Source: Ciona intestinalis
Lineage: Eukaryota; Chordata; Ascidiacea; Phlebobranchia; Cionidae
Assembly (NCBI RefSeq): GCF_000224145.3
Contig: NC_020172.2
Span: 4,803,961 to 4,867,960, forward strand
DNA length: 64,000 nt
Direction of reading: 5' to 3'
The position numbers and the translations under genes were made by a program. Position 1 is the stretch's first letter. Each line of letters opens with the position of its first letter. The notes below the pieces were generated by a model. The model saw nothing but the letters and a program-made list of their open reading frames with translations. It did not search any database and was not told where the DNA came from. Shown here one piece after another: positions 35,059 through 47,700 of the stretch.

Positions 35059-35253
35059 TGCGTTCGTAATGTTTACTTTCCGTGTGATACGAAACGGAAC
35101 TGCCCTGGATAACTTTAACGCTGCTATGATGTCATAATGCCTATAGTTACCGGCGGTGCCTTTGATCAGAGGATACTGGTTTATGATGGAATACGAATAA
35201 ACTTGTTTACGGAACCTTGTTCTTGAACAAGAAAATGTCTGATTTGTTTGCAT
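35059..35253 (-). other. Exon-like open segment with donor site
   Basis: It has an ATG-initiated frame of 65 codons (MQTNQTFSCSRTRF at its start) ending at a good donor (ACGCAG|GTAACT). It does not join in phase to the first coding exon of the DAZ/Boule-like gene at 33179. It may be a non-coding leader exon, part of another gene, or chance. Confidence 0.25.
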
Positions 35254-35344
35254 AGATATATGTGGTGGCAGTTTACTTGTTACCTTGATCGCATTCCGAC
35301 GTCTTTATTCCTGCCGCCGAGTAATTAACGATTTTGACGTGTCC

Positions 35345-35392
35345 TTCGCTTTTGCGCTTTTGCGCTTTTGCGCTTTTGCGCTTTTGCTGTGT
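35345..35392. repeat. 8-bp microsatellite (CTTTTGCG)n
   Basis: About five uninterrupted units of CTTTTGCG. It lies between the CRE array and the next TIR element. Confidence 0.9.
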
Positions 35393-35755
35393 CCTTCTGT
35401 GTCGTGTTGTGCGTACAGTTAGCTGGTACTGCAGTACAGTTACGTTGTATGGCGTTTGCTTTAGGTTTATTATGCTGTGTTATATCTTTATTATATGTTT
35501 GTAGATATCCATCGTTTTAGTTCGTTAAACCCAAAAATAAATTACTTTATCACAATATATAAACAATGTTATACTCGCGTAGGAATTATATATAGTTGCA
35601 TTTTAACTTGCATATAGTAACTTTGTACAACAGTATTTAAAGGGCAAGCTCTCTTAAATTTCGAATTTGTTTATCAGGTTGATAACACACCACCTGGGAT
35701 GTTTTTCTCGGCTACCGACTAAACTATCACCGCGCCGAAGGTACAGTTTGGTCAT

Positions 35756-35936
35756 ATAGTAGGGTGGGGAAAGATGGGATACTTATTCGTCCCATTTGGT
35801 AGTAAAAAAAACATTCAAAGATATATAAAACCGTATCCTCACGACTCGCATAGCCCGTTGTTAAATGTTTAAAACACGATCAGGATATTTGCACATTATG
35901 TGCTAAAGGTGTCCCATCTTCCCCCACAGTACCATA
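35756..35936. mobile_element. MITE-like element
   Basis: The left end is TATAGTAGGGTGGGGAAAGATGG and the right end GTCCCATCTTCCCCCACAGTACCATA. The core is slightly shortened. Confidence 0.8.
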
Positions 35937-36489
35937 GATTTCCACAGTATAGTCTGACCGACGTTGAGTCTGACTGTCGTGACGATGCGTGACGACAACG
36001 TGACCAAAGAATGTTTTAAAAGCAAGCGGACGACTCGTGCAGTTTACATTATTTGAATTACAGTGCTAAACAAGTTGTGTCAGTAAAGAAACATAAAACA
36101 TTGGTTTAATAGCTCGACTTAGGAAAATAGTTACAGCGTTTTTTTTAGTCGGCCGACTAAGTTTCTGTGCATTACTTATTACAGAAATTGGTCCGTCAAA
36201 ATCTACCGCCAAAAAGCAAAGTCGAATTTAGGCGGCGACTACTTTAGTCGGTAGACGAGAATGCCAACCCTGGACGGCCTTCTTGCGCCTCCAAGTGGTA
36301 CGCGTGTCGATCTAGGTTAATGGAAAACTAAGTCAAATTTTATAATTGGTGAGCGCATATTTCCTGAGCTGAATGTATAATTTATTTTTTTCTGTACCGT
36401 ACCGTACTTGAGTTTACATATACGCATATACGTCAATTTCATTTTTCATTAAATACAGCTGGTTTACATATACGCGTTATAACATGCAG

Positions 36490-36690
36490 TATAGTAGGGT
36501 GGGGGGAGACGGGACACCTTTAGCACGTAATATCCAAATATCCTGATTGTGTTTTAAACAATTAACAAAGGTCTCTGGGAATCGCGAGAATAGAACACCC
36601 GTGTTATAGCCACTGTCGCTGCCGGCCACACGAGGAAAAGTTACATTTAATGTTTTATACAAGGTGTCTGGAAAGTGACTGTGTACTGTT
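36490..36690. repeat. Chimeric repeat: TIR element joined to SINE tail
   Basis: The left half is a TIR element starting TATAGTAGGGTGGGGGGAG. At about 36593 it switches to the SINE tail (AACACCCGTGTTATAGCCACTGTC..GAGGAAAAGTTACATTTAATG). This suggests insertion of the SINE into the element with loss of the rest. Confidence 0.65.
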
Positions 36691-37291
36691 CTAATAATTA
36701 AAAAACGCATATATTATGATGGGGTAAAATAGCACAGGGTTTCATTCTTTTTGTCTCGTCCCATTTGGTAGAAAATAAAAAAAATTCGAAATTATATTTC
36801 AATTGTGGCCAATTTAAAATGAACAATTTTGGGAAACTTTTGTAGAAAGGCTGCTCGACGAAAAACGATTTTTTTTCGATGAAGAATCTGTATGGTCACT
36901 ATCACTATGTCCAAATAAACCTTATTTAATAATAATGCAATGACACCATGCGAATGGCAAAGATAAATATTCGTCTACAGTCTACACCATACCATGGCCT
37001 AATCAATACATTTTGCCATGACCATGTATTGAGTAGGCCATGACCATACCAAACGCATATAGTAGGATAGGACAGGTTTCCATTCTTTGTTTGATTGAGC
37101 ACCGGTTAAACCTCGACTATACGCTACCTTACAGATTACAACATCGGCAACAAAATTGTTCACGTTCTTGGATGAAAGCGAGGAGTGTATATAGAGATAC
37201 ACGGNCCCACTAAATATTGTGGCGCCAAAACGTATCTGTTCCACAGGACCGGTGGCACGTGGGTTTCGTTTGTGACACATGAAGGTTTCGG

Positions 37292-37791
37292 NNNNNNNNN
37301 NNNNNNNNNNNNNNNNNNNNNNNNNNNNNNNNNNNNNNNNNNNNNNNNNNNNNNNNNNNNNNNNNNNNNNNNNNNNNNNNNNNNNNNNNNNNNNNNNNNN
37401 NNNNNNNNNNNNNNNNNNNNNNNNNNNNNNNNNNNNNNNNNNNNNNNNNNNNNNNNNNNNNNNNNNNNNNNNNNNNNNNNNNNNNNNNNNNNNNNNNNNN
37501 NNNNNNNNNNNNNNNNNNNNNNNNNNNNNNNNNNNNNNNNNNNNNNNNNNNNNNNNNNNNNNNNNNNNNNNNNNNNNNNNNNNNNNNNNNNNNNNNNNNN
37601 NNNNNNNNNNNNNNNNNNNNNNNNNNNNNNNNNNNNNNNNNNNNNNNNNNNNNNNNNNNNNNNNNNNNNNNNNNNNNNNNNNNNNNNNNNNNNNNNNNNN
37701 NNNNNNNNNNNNNNNNNNNNNNNNNNNNNNNNNNNNNNNNNNNNNNNNNNNNNNNNNNNNNNNNNNNNNNNNNNNNNNNNNNNNNNNNNNN
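37292..37791. other. Assembly gap (500 N)
   Basis: Five hundred Ns, plus a single N at 37205. No gene model in this window needs to cross it. Confidence 0.95.
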
Positions 37792-37871
37792 ACATACCAA
37801 TTAATGTCTCAATAAAAACTGAAAAAAGAAAATAAGTTTTCAAATTTTATCCCTGCCATTTTTCTCATGGA

Positions 37872-38038
37872 ACTATAGTACCGTGCGGTAAGAGTTACTG
37901 TTAGCATACAACATCCCATATTTTCTAATCGTATTTTTAAAAAGTGGGGGGATACGGTTATATAATTCTCAATATACTTAATTTGCTACCAAATCGAACA
38001 ATAAAAGAGAATAAAAATATTACCACAACCTACTATAT
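37872..38038. repeat. Degenerate short element
   Basis: It begins TATAGTACCGTGCGGTAAGAG and ends ATTACCACAACCTACTATATT, with an eroded core. It lies just beyond the 3' UTR of the mini-Piezo gene. Confidence 0.6.
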
Positions 38039-38109
38039 TGGATTTCTTGATGAATAAGAATGTTGCATGTGCACTTATAACTATATGTATAATTCCAAAC
38101 CTTCATAAT

Positions 38110-38530
38110 TAAATCTGTACCGTCAAACACAATCGTACTTTACATACGCATCTATATTTTCTTTATTTACAGCTACAAAAGCTTATACAGTTTTAAACTA
38201 GTGACAACTTTATTGGAACAATCGATTAGTAAATCAACATAATCTACACAGAAAAAATCTACACAGTGATTAATTGCTGTGTGATGAATAAAATTGCAAT
38301 CAAGGGTTATGTAGACAGTTGTAAACAATATATATACATAAATCTATAGCCTACATATAAACTAATTTTAAATCAAAAAAAAAATATTACAAATATTTTA
38401 AATATAGGCACAAATAATCTCCAATGTCTGCAAAAGCACTTACAATGATGATTGAGTTTGAGAAGCACAGAAAAAAATGAAAATATCTAATGCCTACTAC
38501 AAAAATGTTGGGTTATTTCTACATTAATCA
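38110..38530 (-). other. 3' UTR of mini-Piezo with poly(A) signals
   Basis: Downstream of the stop at 38785 (minus strand) there are AATAAA hexamers opposite 38162-38167 and 38209-38214. The segment resembles 55000-55600. Shared strings include GGAACAATCGATTAGTAAAT and CAATCAAGGGTTAT, in the same order. The second copy lies downstream of the death-effector-domain gene. Confidence 0.65.
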
Positions 38531-38689
38531 GGCTTTGGTTTGCTTCTAAGCGTGTCTTTACTTTTAGTAGATACATATTTTCTTTAGAGCCTGAGCCATC
38601 AGTGTACAATTATTCATAACATTTCAAAACCTGAACTCCTTTAAAATCTCCTGATTCTAGAAAAAACAATCACCCACACAGTTACACAT

Positions 38690-38775
38690 GTAAGCTAACT
38701 CCAGGTGTATGAAACAGAACACCAGTGTAATAACTTATGTCATTTCGCCCTGCCATGCAAGGATAAAGCAAGTTT
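38690..38775 (+). repeat. SINE tail fragment
   Basis: AGGTGTATGAAACAGAACAC..TAACTTATGTC..AAGGATAAAGCAAGTTTCATTCATTAC. It is the 3' portion of the tRNA-like SINE, adjacent to the mini-Piezo stop codon. Confidence 0.7.
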
Positions 38776-38784
38776 CATTCATTA

Positions 38785-41700
38785 CTAACAGCAACAACAG
38801 CAGCCGGACTCATTACTAGCAGCATCATTACTAGGAGCAGCATTATTACTAGGAGCAGCATTACTAGTAGCAACAACAACATCTTGCGAAGAATTCTTCG
38901 ACTCATTTTGATTTTCTTTTAAAGTCTCTGGTTTGGTCCACTTGATAAGCGTAGTGGGAGATCGATACAGGAAAATCAACTTGGCGTAAAGAAGTTCTTC
39001 AAGTTGGAACATGCTATTTTCCTGCGCCACGTAAATGTCGTTGCAAAGCTCAAGGATTCGTTTAACATTTGGAAGCTCTCTGTAATGTATTGTGTGTAAA
39101 CACCAGTTGCATAAGCATTCTATGTAAACTTATTGTTTATTATCCAACACTACTATGGTATTGTGGGATACTGTGACTTGAAACATAAAACAAAGTCATT
39201 TATCTAACAGGATATAAAAGCAATATTAACTTACTGAAACATGATAGTTGAAGTAGACCCCCAACTTTGACGAATCGCATTTCCTACGACCAAAACATAA
39301 GACGAATATAAAGCCAACCACCTAGGAAAATATAAATTAATCCACCTTAGTGTCACATAGCTACATACCTGGTAAATTGTAAGCGAGCACGAGGTGTATC
39401 AAATAGAACACTCGTGTTATATCGACTGTCAATGCTCGCCGTGCAAAAATAAATAAGGTGAGTATAACAGAACATAACGAACCCAATGCTAACAATGAAG
39501 TTCAAATATGGATTAGAGACTTTGTCGCTAAAAATAGTAAGTTGAAGATTTGGTTTCTCCTTTGGTGTTGGGTCGTCGAACACTCGCCACCAGGTGGAGC
39601 TATCGTTCCTTCGTAAAGTAAGCCTCACGTTTGTAAATGTTTTACTGGTACCTGTGTAAAAATAAATTTCGTTACGTTTTTTTATCCCTCTGTATTTTAT
39701 TATGTTAAATTATTTATACTTTTTATATTATTCTAGAATAGTTTAAAGGCATGCTTTTTTGTGTTTTATACTTCGTTTGCGTCAAAAACATGGATACCTT
39801 GGTATAAATTGTAGGCAGGTCTCACAGTCGAGGAAGTACTTTGTGAGTGAACATATTGGGGAAACAAATTCATGATGATACTGAAATATAGAAAAGTTTA
39901 AATACCATCGTCAAAACTATGCAGTACTGATGAATAGTTGATGGGTATGATATCATAGATTAGATACATGTGTAACAATCCTAGTAATCATTGTTGAGCC
40001 CGCAGGTGATTGCCCGCGCCTAATTAAGTACAGCGTCTCTTACCGCATTCTCGGCACGCGATCCTGTGGTGTTAGCCACGTAACACCACGTGTCGGCTGC
40101 CCGGTTAGCCAGATTAAACAGTTGGCATTCTCTTGATTTGATTGTACTAGCCGGACGCATTTGCTGCTATACTATGTGTGTACCTGATTTTTATACGAAC
40201 CGAATAAATAAGTAACACATGTAGCAGTTGACTTTTTTGGTCCTTTATTTTCCTTTATTTTTACTACATGACCTGTGATGTCACACATGGTTTGCACCAA
40301 TGTCTGTTAAGTGTCTTGACTAAGGACACATACGTTGTCAATTATATCAGTATTGAGTGTCAAACCCAGTTTTCTTTGGTACGATACAAGCGCCTTACCA
40401 CTGAACAACGGCACATAATTATTTAATATAGATTGAATTGAATGTAACTTACTTTATACTTGCATGGCCCAAAAACGACAGCCGTTAAACACGGGTGTTA
40501 TATTTCATACACCTCGTCATACGCTGGGTTGGAGACATTGCTGTTAAGTGTCTTGCCCAAGGACACATACGCCTACAATGGTAGCAACGAAGAGCCTTGA
40601 ACCCATTACCTGTTACAGGCAGGTACGCTAAACAACTTTGCTACGACGCGGGACGAAAGTTTGTTAAGTTTCACAAAGTTGAGAGAAGTTAAGTCATTAC
40701 CTTTGTACAAGCATTTCTGCAAAGCAAGCTCTTCATAATAAAAGTAGTCTGGAGCCGTAGCAAAGTGATTAGCGTGCCTGCCTGTAACCCAGAGGTAATG
40801 GCTTCAAGGCTCTTCGCTGCCACCATTGTGGGAGTATGTGTCTTTGGGCAAGACACTTAACGGCAATTGCTCCAACCCAGTGGCCACTAATGGGTTGTCC
40901 AAATTATCAGCCATACATAAAAAAATGAAAAAAAAAATCCCAAAAAATAATCATCCACAAAGTAACCACATGGTAACTCGTAGGCTGGCACGAGGTGTAT
41001 TAACACCCGTGTTATAACGACTGTCGTTTTCCGGCCACGCGAGGAAAAAGTAAGTTACATTCATTCATTCAACTTTATAACTAGTAGGCTACTTGACTTT
41101 TTATAAGTAAGAAAGAATTTTGTAAATTTTTTTTTAATTATTTAAATTTAAATTTTTTTAATCTCAGACTTACGCGCTGTCAGTTGTGTTTATTCTTTTG
41201 GTTTGTTTCAACAGTTGATAAAGATGTTTCCGTTCTTCACTACTTTGTTCAAGCATCACTGAGTTTGAACCGTACGAGGATACCATGTCAGTGACAGCTG
41301 GGTCACTAGGTGGAGATAAAGAGAATTTTATCAACGTTAATAGAAATAAAAAATATTTAAATTATAGTTTTTAACTTTGTTTTTCTTTCTTATATGTCAC
41401 AAATTTTATCAGTAATGAAATCATTTGAACACAGGTGGGAATCGTGGGATCCTTTTAATATTAGGCCAGCTCTGAACTAAATCCTAGGTCCAATCGCATG
41501 CCACTTATATTTAATTTTTTACACAGCATAATCAATTTTTTACACAGCATAATCAGTCGTTGCTACCATTGTGGGCGTATGAGTCCTTGGGCAAGACACT
41601 TAACGGCAATTTCCTTTAACCCAGTGGTCGGTTGTCTAAATCCCCCCTCACCTTAAAAAACATCACCCAAGAAGTTAGATATGTGGTAAGCTGGCACGAG

Positions 41701-44700
41701 GTGTATGAAACAGAACACCCGTGTTATAACGACTGTCCTTTTTCGGCCACGCGAAGATAAAGCAAGTTACATTCTTTCAATCAATTACTTCAGCATAAAT
41801 CAAACATAGCAACTTACTTAGTAAGTGTCCATTCAAACAGCAACCTCACTGGCTTAGTATTGTTAGGACTTAACCTTTCCACCAGTAGTTCATATTGTGG
41901 GGGGCTGATGATCCAAATTCTCTTCGATTCACCACCTACGGTCACGGTGACAATTTGCCTGTATCCAAAATCTTTCACAAATTCTACTGCATTCTATTTA
42001 CAAAAAAAAAGAAAAAAATGTAAAGTTCGGGTTTTGCGCAATCACTGTCACACCTTATCTCTAAAACCCACAATTTTTCTTATCGTTGTGGTTTTACGCA
42101 CATAATCGTTAAATCTGACCCTTTTATGGTAAACGATAGGAGAAGAAACTTCGCTACAATGTCACAAATTAGATAAAGAGGTTCAAACAAATGTGAACTA
42201 TAATTGAATGCTTCAAGACCGAGTGCTAATTCTTGCATGACTTTAAGATAGACATTAAGTGTAGTGTAAGTAAAGCAAGTTGAAAATGCTATTCTCAGCA
42301 GCAAGCCAAAGTTTATTAAAAAGTGTTGATGGTGCTTGTATTATAGTTTATCAACAAATTAGACTAATTGACCTGGCTTAAGCTAAACTCTTGTCGAAAG
42401 TTTTCAAATTCAGTTTTGGTCCAAACTTTAATGTGATCGGAATCAGCTACGACTTGAAACAGTGGCTGAAATAAAAATATGTGCATGTATTTAAACAAAA
42501 AAAGCAAGTAGTTACATACAATCAGTGATTGAGAATTTATTCTATTAGGATCAGGCCTTCAGTGACAAGGCACACATGAGACTTGAAGATTTCTTTTGAA
42601 ATAACATGTGTTTCTAAAATTGGGTAAGAAATTTTAGTGCCCACCTCGAAAGAACCAAGAGATATTTTCATAGACACTTGCATTGGATTGTTGGTAACTC
42701 CCAAAACGGTAATACCAAAGTATAAGATAAATAAAGGTCCCAATATGAAGAGAAGAACAACTGCCAAAACAATGAACCAACCAAACTTGCCACAACCACG
42801 CTGGGGTGCTCCTCTGGCACTATCCTAGATGGAACAACTTTTTTAGAGGGAGTTAAACAACCGAGCTGGGTTTAGGGAAAATTAATGCAAGATATCATAA
42901 TTAAAACTTAAATGTTTTCAACCTTTTCACTTTTCGAACATTCAAGATCATAAACTTCTGCATAAATTGATTGAAAGTTAAACCATTCGGATCTCGTCAA
43001 TGTTGTTTTCGTGAATACGTAGTCCATAAGTGTTTTTACTTCGGCAAGGAATGGAATTAATCGGTAACTGAAGATAAAGGCAGATTATCTCATGCTCACT
43101 GTCGAGTTATAACATGAGTGTCTTCTTATACACCAGACACACATGGTGTATTCATACACCTCATGCTCACTGTCGAGTTATAACATGAGTGTCTTCTTAT
43201 ACACCAGACACAAATGGTGTATTCAAACACCTCATGCCCACTGTCAAGTTATAACATAGGTGTCTTCTTATACACCAGACACACATGTTGTATTCATACA
43301 CCTCATGCTCACTGTCAAGTTATAACATGGGTGTCTTCTTATACACCAGACACACATGTTGTATTCATACACCTCATGCTCACTGTCAAGTTATAACATG
43401 GGTGTCTTCTTATACACCAGACACACATGGTGTATTCATACACCTCATGCCCACTGTCAAGTTATAACATGGGTGTCTTCTAATACACCAGACACACATA
43501 GTGTATTCATACACCTCATGTCCACTTTCAAGTTATAACATGGGTGTCTTCTTATACACCAGACACACATGGTGTATTCATAAACCTCATGCTCACTGTT
43601 GAGTTATAACATGGGTGTCTTCTTATACACCAGACACACATGGTATATTCATACACCTCATGCTCACTGCTGAGTTATAACATGGGTGTCTTCTTATACA
43701 CCAGACACACATGGTATATTCATACACCTCATGCTCACTGTTGAGTTATAACATGGGTGTCTTCTTATACACCAGACACACATGGTATATTCATACACCT
43801 CATGCTCACTGCTGAGTTATAACATAGGTGTCTTCTTATACACCAGACACACATGGTATATTCATACACCTCATGCTCACTGTTGAGTTATAACATGGGT
43901 GTCTTTTTATACACCAGACACACATGGTATATTCAAACACTTCATGCTCACTGTTGAGTTATAACATAGGTGTCTTCTTATACACCAGACACACATGGTA
44001 TATTCATACACCTCATGCTCACTGTCGAGTTATAACATGGGTGTCTTTTTATACACCAGACACACATGGTATATTCATACACTTCATGCTCACTGTTGAG
44101 TTATAACATGGGTGTCATTCTTATACACCAGACACACATGGTTCTTATACACCACCTCACCATTTATTCAGAAACCAGTTTATTCCCCCATACTTCCTAA
44201 AAACATTCTTTGTTGTGAGAAAACTTGGGTAGCCATGCCTGATCTGGTAGCCAGATAGAAGGAAATAAACAGCTTTGAAGAAATACCAAATTTGTGCAAA
44301 ACAATTTTGGTTGAATGGCCTGTATGTAATTTGGTTGCATTGTTGAGTAAAAAAAGTATAACTATCCATATAAATAATATTTATTATACGCCAACACATA
44401 TAAAAATAAGATAAGTTTATGTTCAAATGCTACTTTACCTGTTGGTGTAATATGGAACAAACCAAAATAGGAAAACATGAACACCCACCACAACCACGAT
44501 GTGATATACTAGGCCACAGCAATAACAGTGAAGCAGGTAGCGAATTCGATCAAGAAACATCAACAACAACTGAAATAAAAACAATTCTTTTATTTGTTTA
44601 AAAAAAATGTTTTTATTCCCATGTACTACACGTATAAATTGTTAATGAGCATTTGTTTTGCTATAAAATAGCCTAGGACCTTGGCAACATATGTAGCTCT

Positions 44701-47700
44701 TACTTATCAGGGGAAGTTTGTAACTTTATAACCATTGATATTGAACACAAATTAGCACAGCAGTCATGATTTGTTTTAACAAAACTGTTTTTTTGATGAA
44801 ACTTTTTTTGATAGTAAAAAAAATGGAAAGCTTGAATAAAGTTGGCTTTGTCGCAAACAAGACAAAAAAAGGCATTAGTCATAAAAATAAGGACAAACCT
44901 TAGAAATAGGGGTGGCATGGTAGCCCTGTTTATAAGTGACTGTGTTTTATATTTATGGTTGTAAATTTAAAAAACCTTAAACCAAGGTTATTAATAGGTA
45001 CAAAATGAGCTGTAAAATTAAAATCTAATTTTACCTGCACCAATAGCAGTAAAAGCAGTCCATGTGGTACGTGATTCGATTGAAGATGTGTCAAAAGGCT
45101 TGTATGATGGGTTGAATAAAACTTAAAACAATAAGGTTTATTGCAAAATAAAGTGTGCTTAAAAATTGCTTTTTTGACAAAAGAGTTAACTTTATTGCAG
45201 CTATATTTTGTCTGTCATCGGGCATGACATCATCAGTGAATGACATCATCAAGATATGACTCAGCAGAGGAGCAAATTTCAAGCAAAACTTTATGCCTGG
45301 TTATAGCAGCAGCAAGACATTTCAATGCTTTTTTGTAAGATTTGCTTTCAATTCTCTAGTTCACTATAATACTAATAAAATCAGCAAATTTATAGTAGCA
45401 ACAATACGCCAAGAACTAGTTGATACTCTAATTTTTATTAGGAAAACTAAAATAACTATGTTAAATAAGTATAATTTACACTGTTTTAACAAAACTACCT
45501 TAAACTTACCCCGAATGACCAATATGCAAATGCAAAGATAAGGAAGTTTATGGTGTCACAAACCAACATCAGAAGATAAACATCATAAATGTTTTCATCT
45601 TTCTTTTTGCATTTTGTTTCTTTACAACAGCAGCAACAAATACACAACTTTTTTTCTATTGTTGTCATCGCTTCTCGGTTGTTTGTTGCTTTTGATGTTG
45701 TTGGTTTTGGGCTGTTTGTTGCTCCTGTTGTCGTCTGTTTTGGGTTGTCTGTTGCTTTTGATGTCGTCGGTTTTGGGCTGTTTGTTGCTCCTGTTGTCGT
45801 CTGTTTTGGGTTGTCTGTTGCTTTTGATGTCGTCGGTTTTGGGCTGTCTGTTGCTTCTGATGTCGTCGGTTTTGGGTTGTCTGTTGTTTCTGTTGTTGTC
45901 GCTTTTTGGCTGCCTGTTGCTTCTGATGTTCCATTACAGCAGCAACATGGACAACGCGGATACTATTTTATAAAAACAATATACCTGGTTATGATGCAAG
46001 TATACATTGTTCTCTTTTAGTCACTGACAGATGATAACTAACTTTAACAATGTAACTGCAGACATGTTAATAGCAATCAAAGTGATCACCAAATGTGGAT
46101 TTCGGCGTGGTAACAGCAATTACAAAAGTTTTGTTTTGCTCTGTCATTTCTGCCCCGAAATAAATAAGTGTTTTAACCAAAAGCACTATGTGAGTTTTTT
46201 CATAATTGCATACCTCGCAATAAAAGTAAAGAAAACTAACAGCCGCCATTTAAAACGGCATCTCCTTCTTTAGTATTTATTAATAAAGCACAAAAATATA
46301 CAACTACCAGTCATAAATGCTACGCTTTCTCACCATAAGCAAAATAATTTGAAGGAGGACGAAAACAAGTTGAAGACTGTCCATCACCAGCCAAGGTACG
46401 GATTTCTCATACCCGATGATCCTCGGCCGTGAGAAAGGTTCGTTCTGATGGAGATTTATTTCCTCCTGGCTGTTAAACTGGAAAGACCCGAAATAACAGA
46501 CTAATCTGGCTATGAACACCCCCTGTAGAAGAGTCAAAATTTAAAAATTACTAGCACACAAAGTGAGTACATTTCAATATTATTTAGAAATAATAAGTTT
46601 AAAATATTTGAAACAGAAAACATAAACGGGAAGTTTAAGCCTTTTCAAATGTATTTTACCAATGTCCATCCTCCAGCAATCACCCACAACACAGTGTTAT
46701 ATCTGATGTTGCGGAAACATGCACAGAAGAAGAGAATGAAGGGGAGAATCCCAGATAGTACAGAAGGATTCAGCATCATGTTGAGAATGAAGATAAAATA
46801 ACAAACAAAGTAAAAGTGTGCAGCCATCGCATACCTGGGAATGATGGGTTGGTTAGTTTAAATTTGTCCTTATGTTCAATTTCTAAACCTTGAAAAATAT
46901 TTGTATCTGTCTTTCTAAGGAACAGCATTTGTTAATGGAAACCAGGTTTATATTATTTGAAATTTCTTGCTACGAAAAGTCAGTCACTCGTGGACCTCAA
47001 TCTTTTCAAAATTTCTGTAAGCTTTGCGCTTCAGGCCACAGAAAACACAAGTTGCACAATCTATTGTTACATAAAAGGCAATTTGAAAAAATGTCCGAAA
47101 ATGTAAATTCTGTTCGAAAAATGTAAAAACAAAAGGCTTTGCTTACCAAATCGCGCAACAGCAGGAACAAATTTTATCAGTTGTAATTTTCGATTTCTTT
47201 TTATCTGCAGAAGTGTTCTGTAATAATCAATATGTTATGCAATATTCCAAACAGAAAGTTAAATTAAAAATGGTGATAAGAGACCAAAATTAACGTAGGT
47301 TATCATTTTTAATTTACCATTATTTTTAGTTCATATTGTATCTTAGTAGTGCCCTCCCCAATTATGTGTATTTATGTTCTGCCTCAGTGGTTTTGGCTTT
47401 TTCCTTTTTCTGTCTGACCTTGTCGGTCATTCATTCTTAACATGTGGTGTGTGAGGATATGTCAATAAACCTACCTACAAACTTTTCCCAAAGTTTCCAT
47501 TTGTACATTTGAAAACCATTTGATGACACTGGCAGTAAAGGTAGTTTTTTTGATGAGTAATTATTGTTCATACTAAGCCAAAGTCATTTTAAAACCACAC
47601 ACTATCTAAATATTCATATGAAAAACTAACAATAAAACCTTAGGACATAACCTTTTGATTGTTCTTTTTTGGTGTGCAACTCTGTTTCAATGATTCTGGA

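Noticed and set aside
40694..40709. Tiny 16-bp exon candidate (minus) flanked by TTTGCAG and GTAATG between mini-Piezo cap exons
   Set aside because: The neighbouring exons 41305-41174 and 39880-39798 join in phase without it and align continuously with the Piezo cap.
43214..44106. Series of 60-codon frames on plus
   Set aside because: They are produced by the 71-bp minisatellite; each is the same unit shifted by one period.
45589..46020. Gln-rich (minus) and Leu/Val-rich (plus) long frames over the 42-bp repeats
   Set aside because: They are shadows. The phase fixed by the neighbouring Piezo exons gives the Thr/Pro reading, which ends in a Piezo transmembrane segment.
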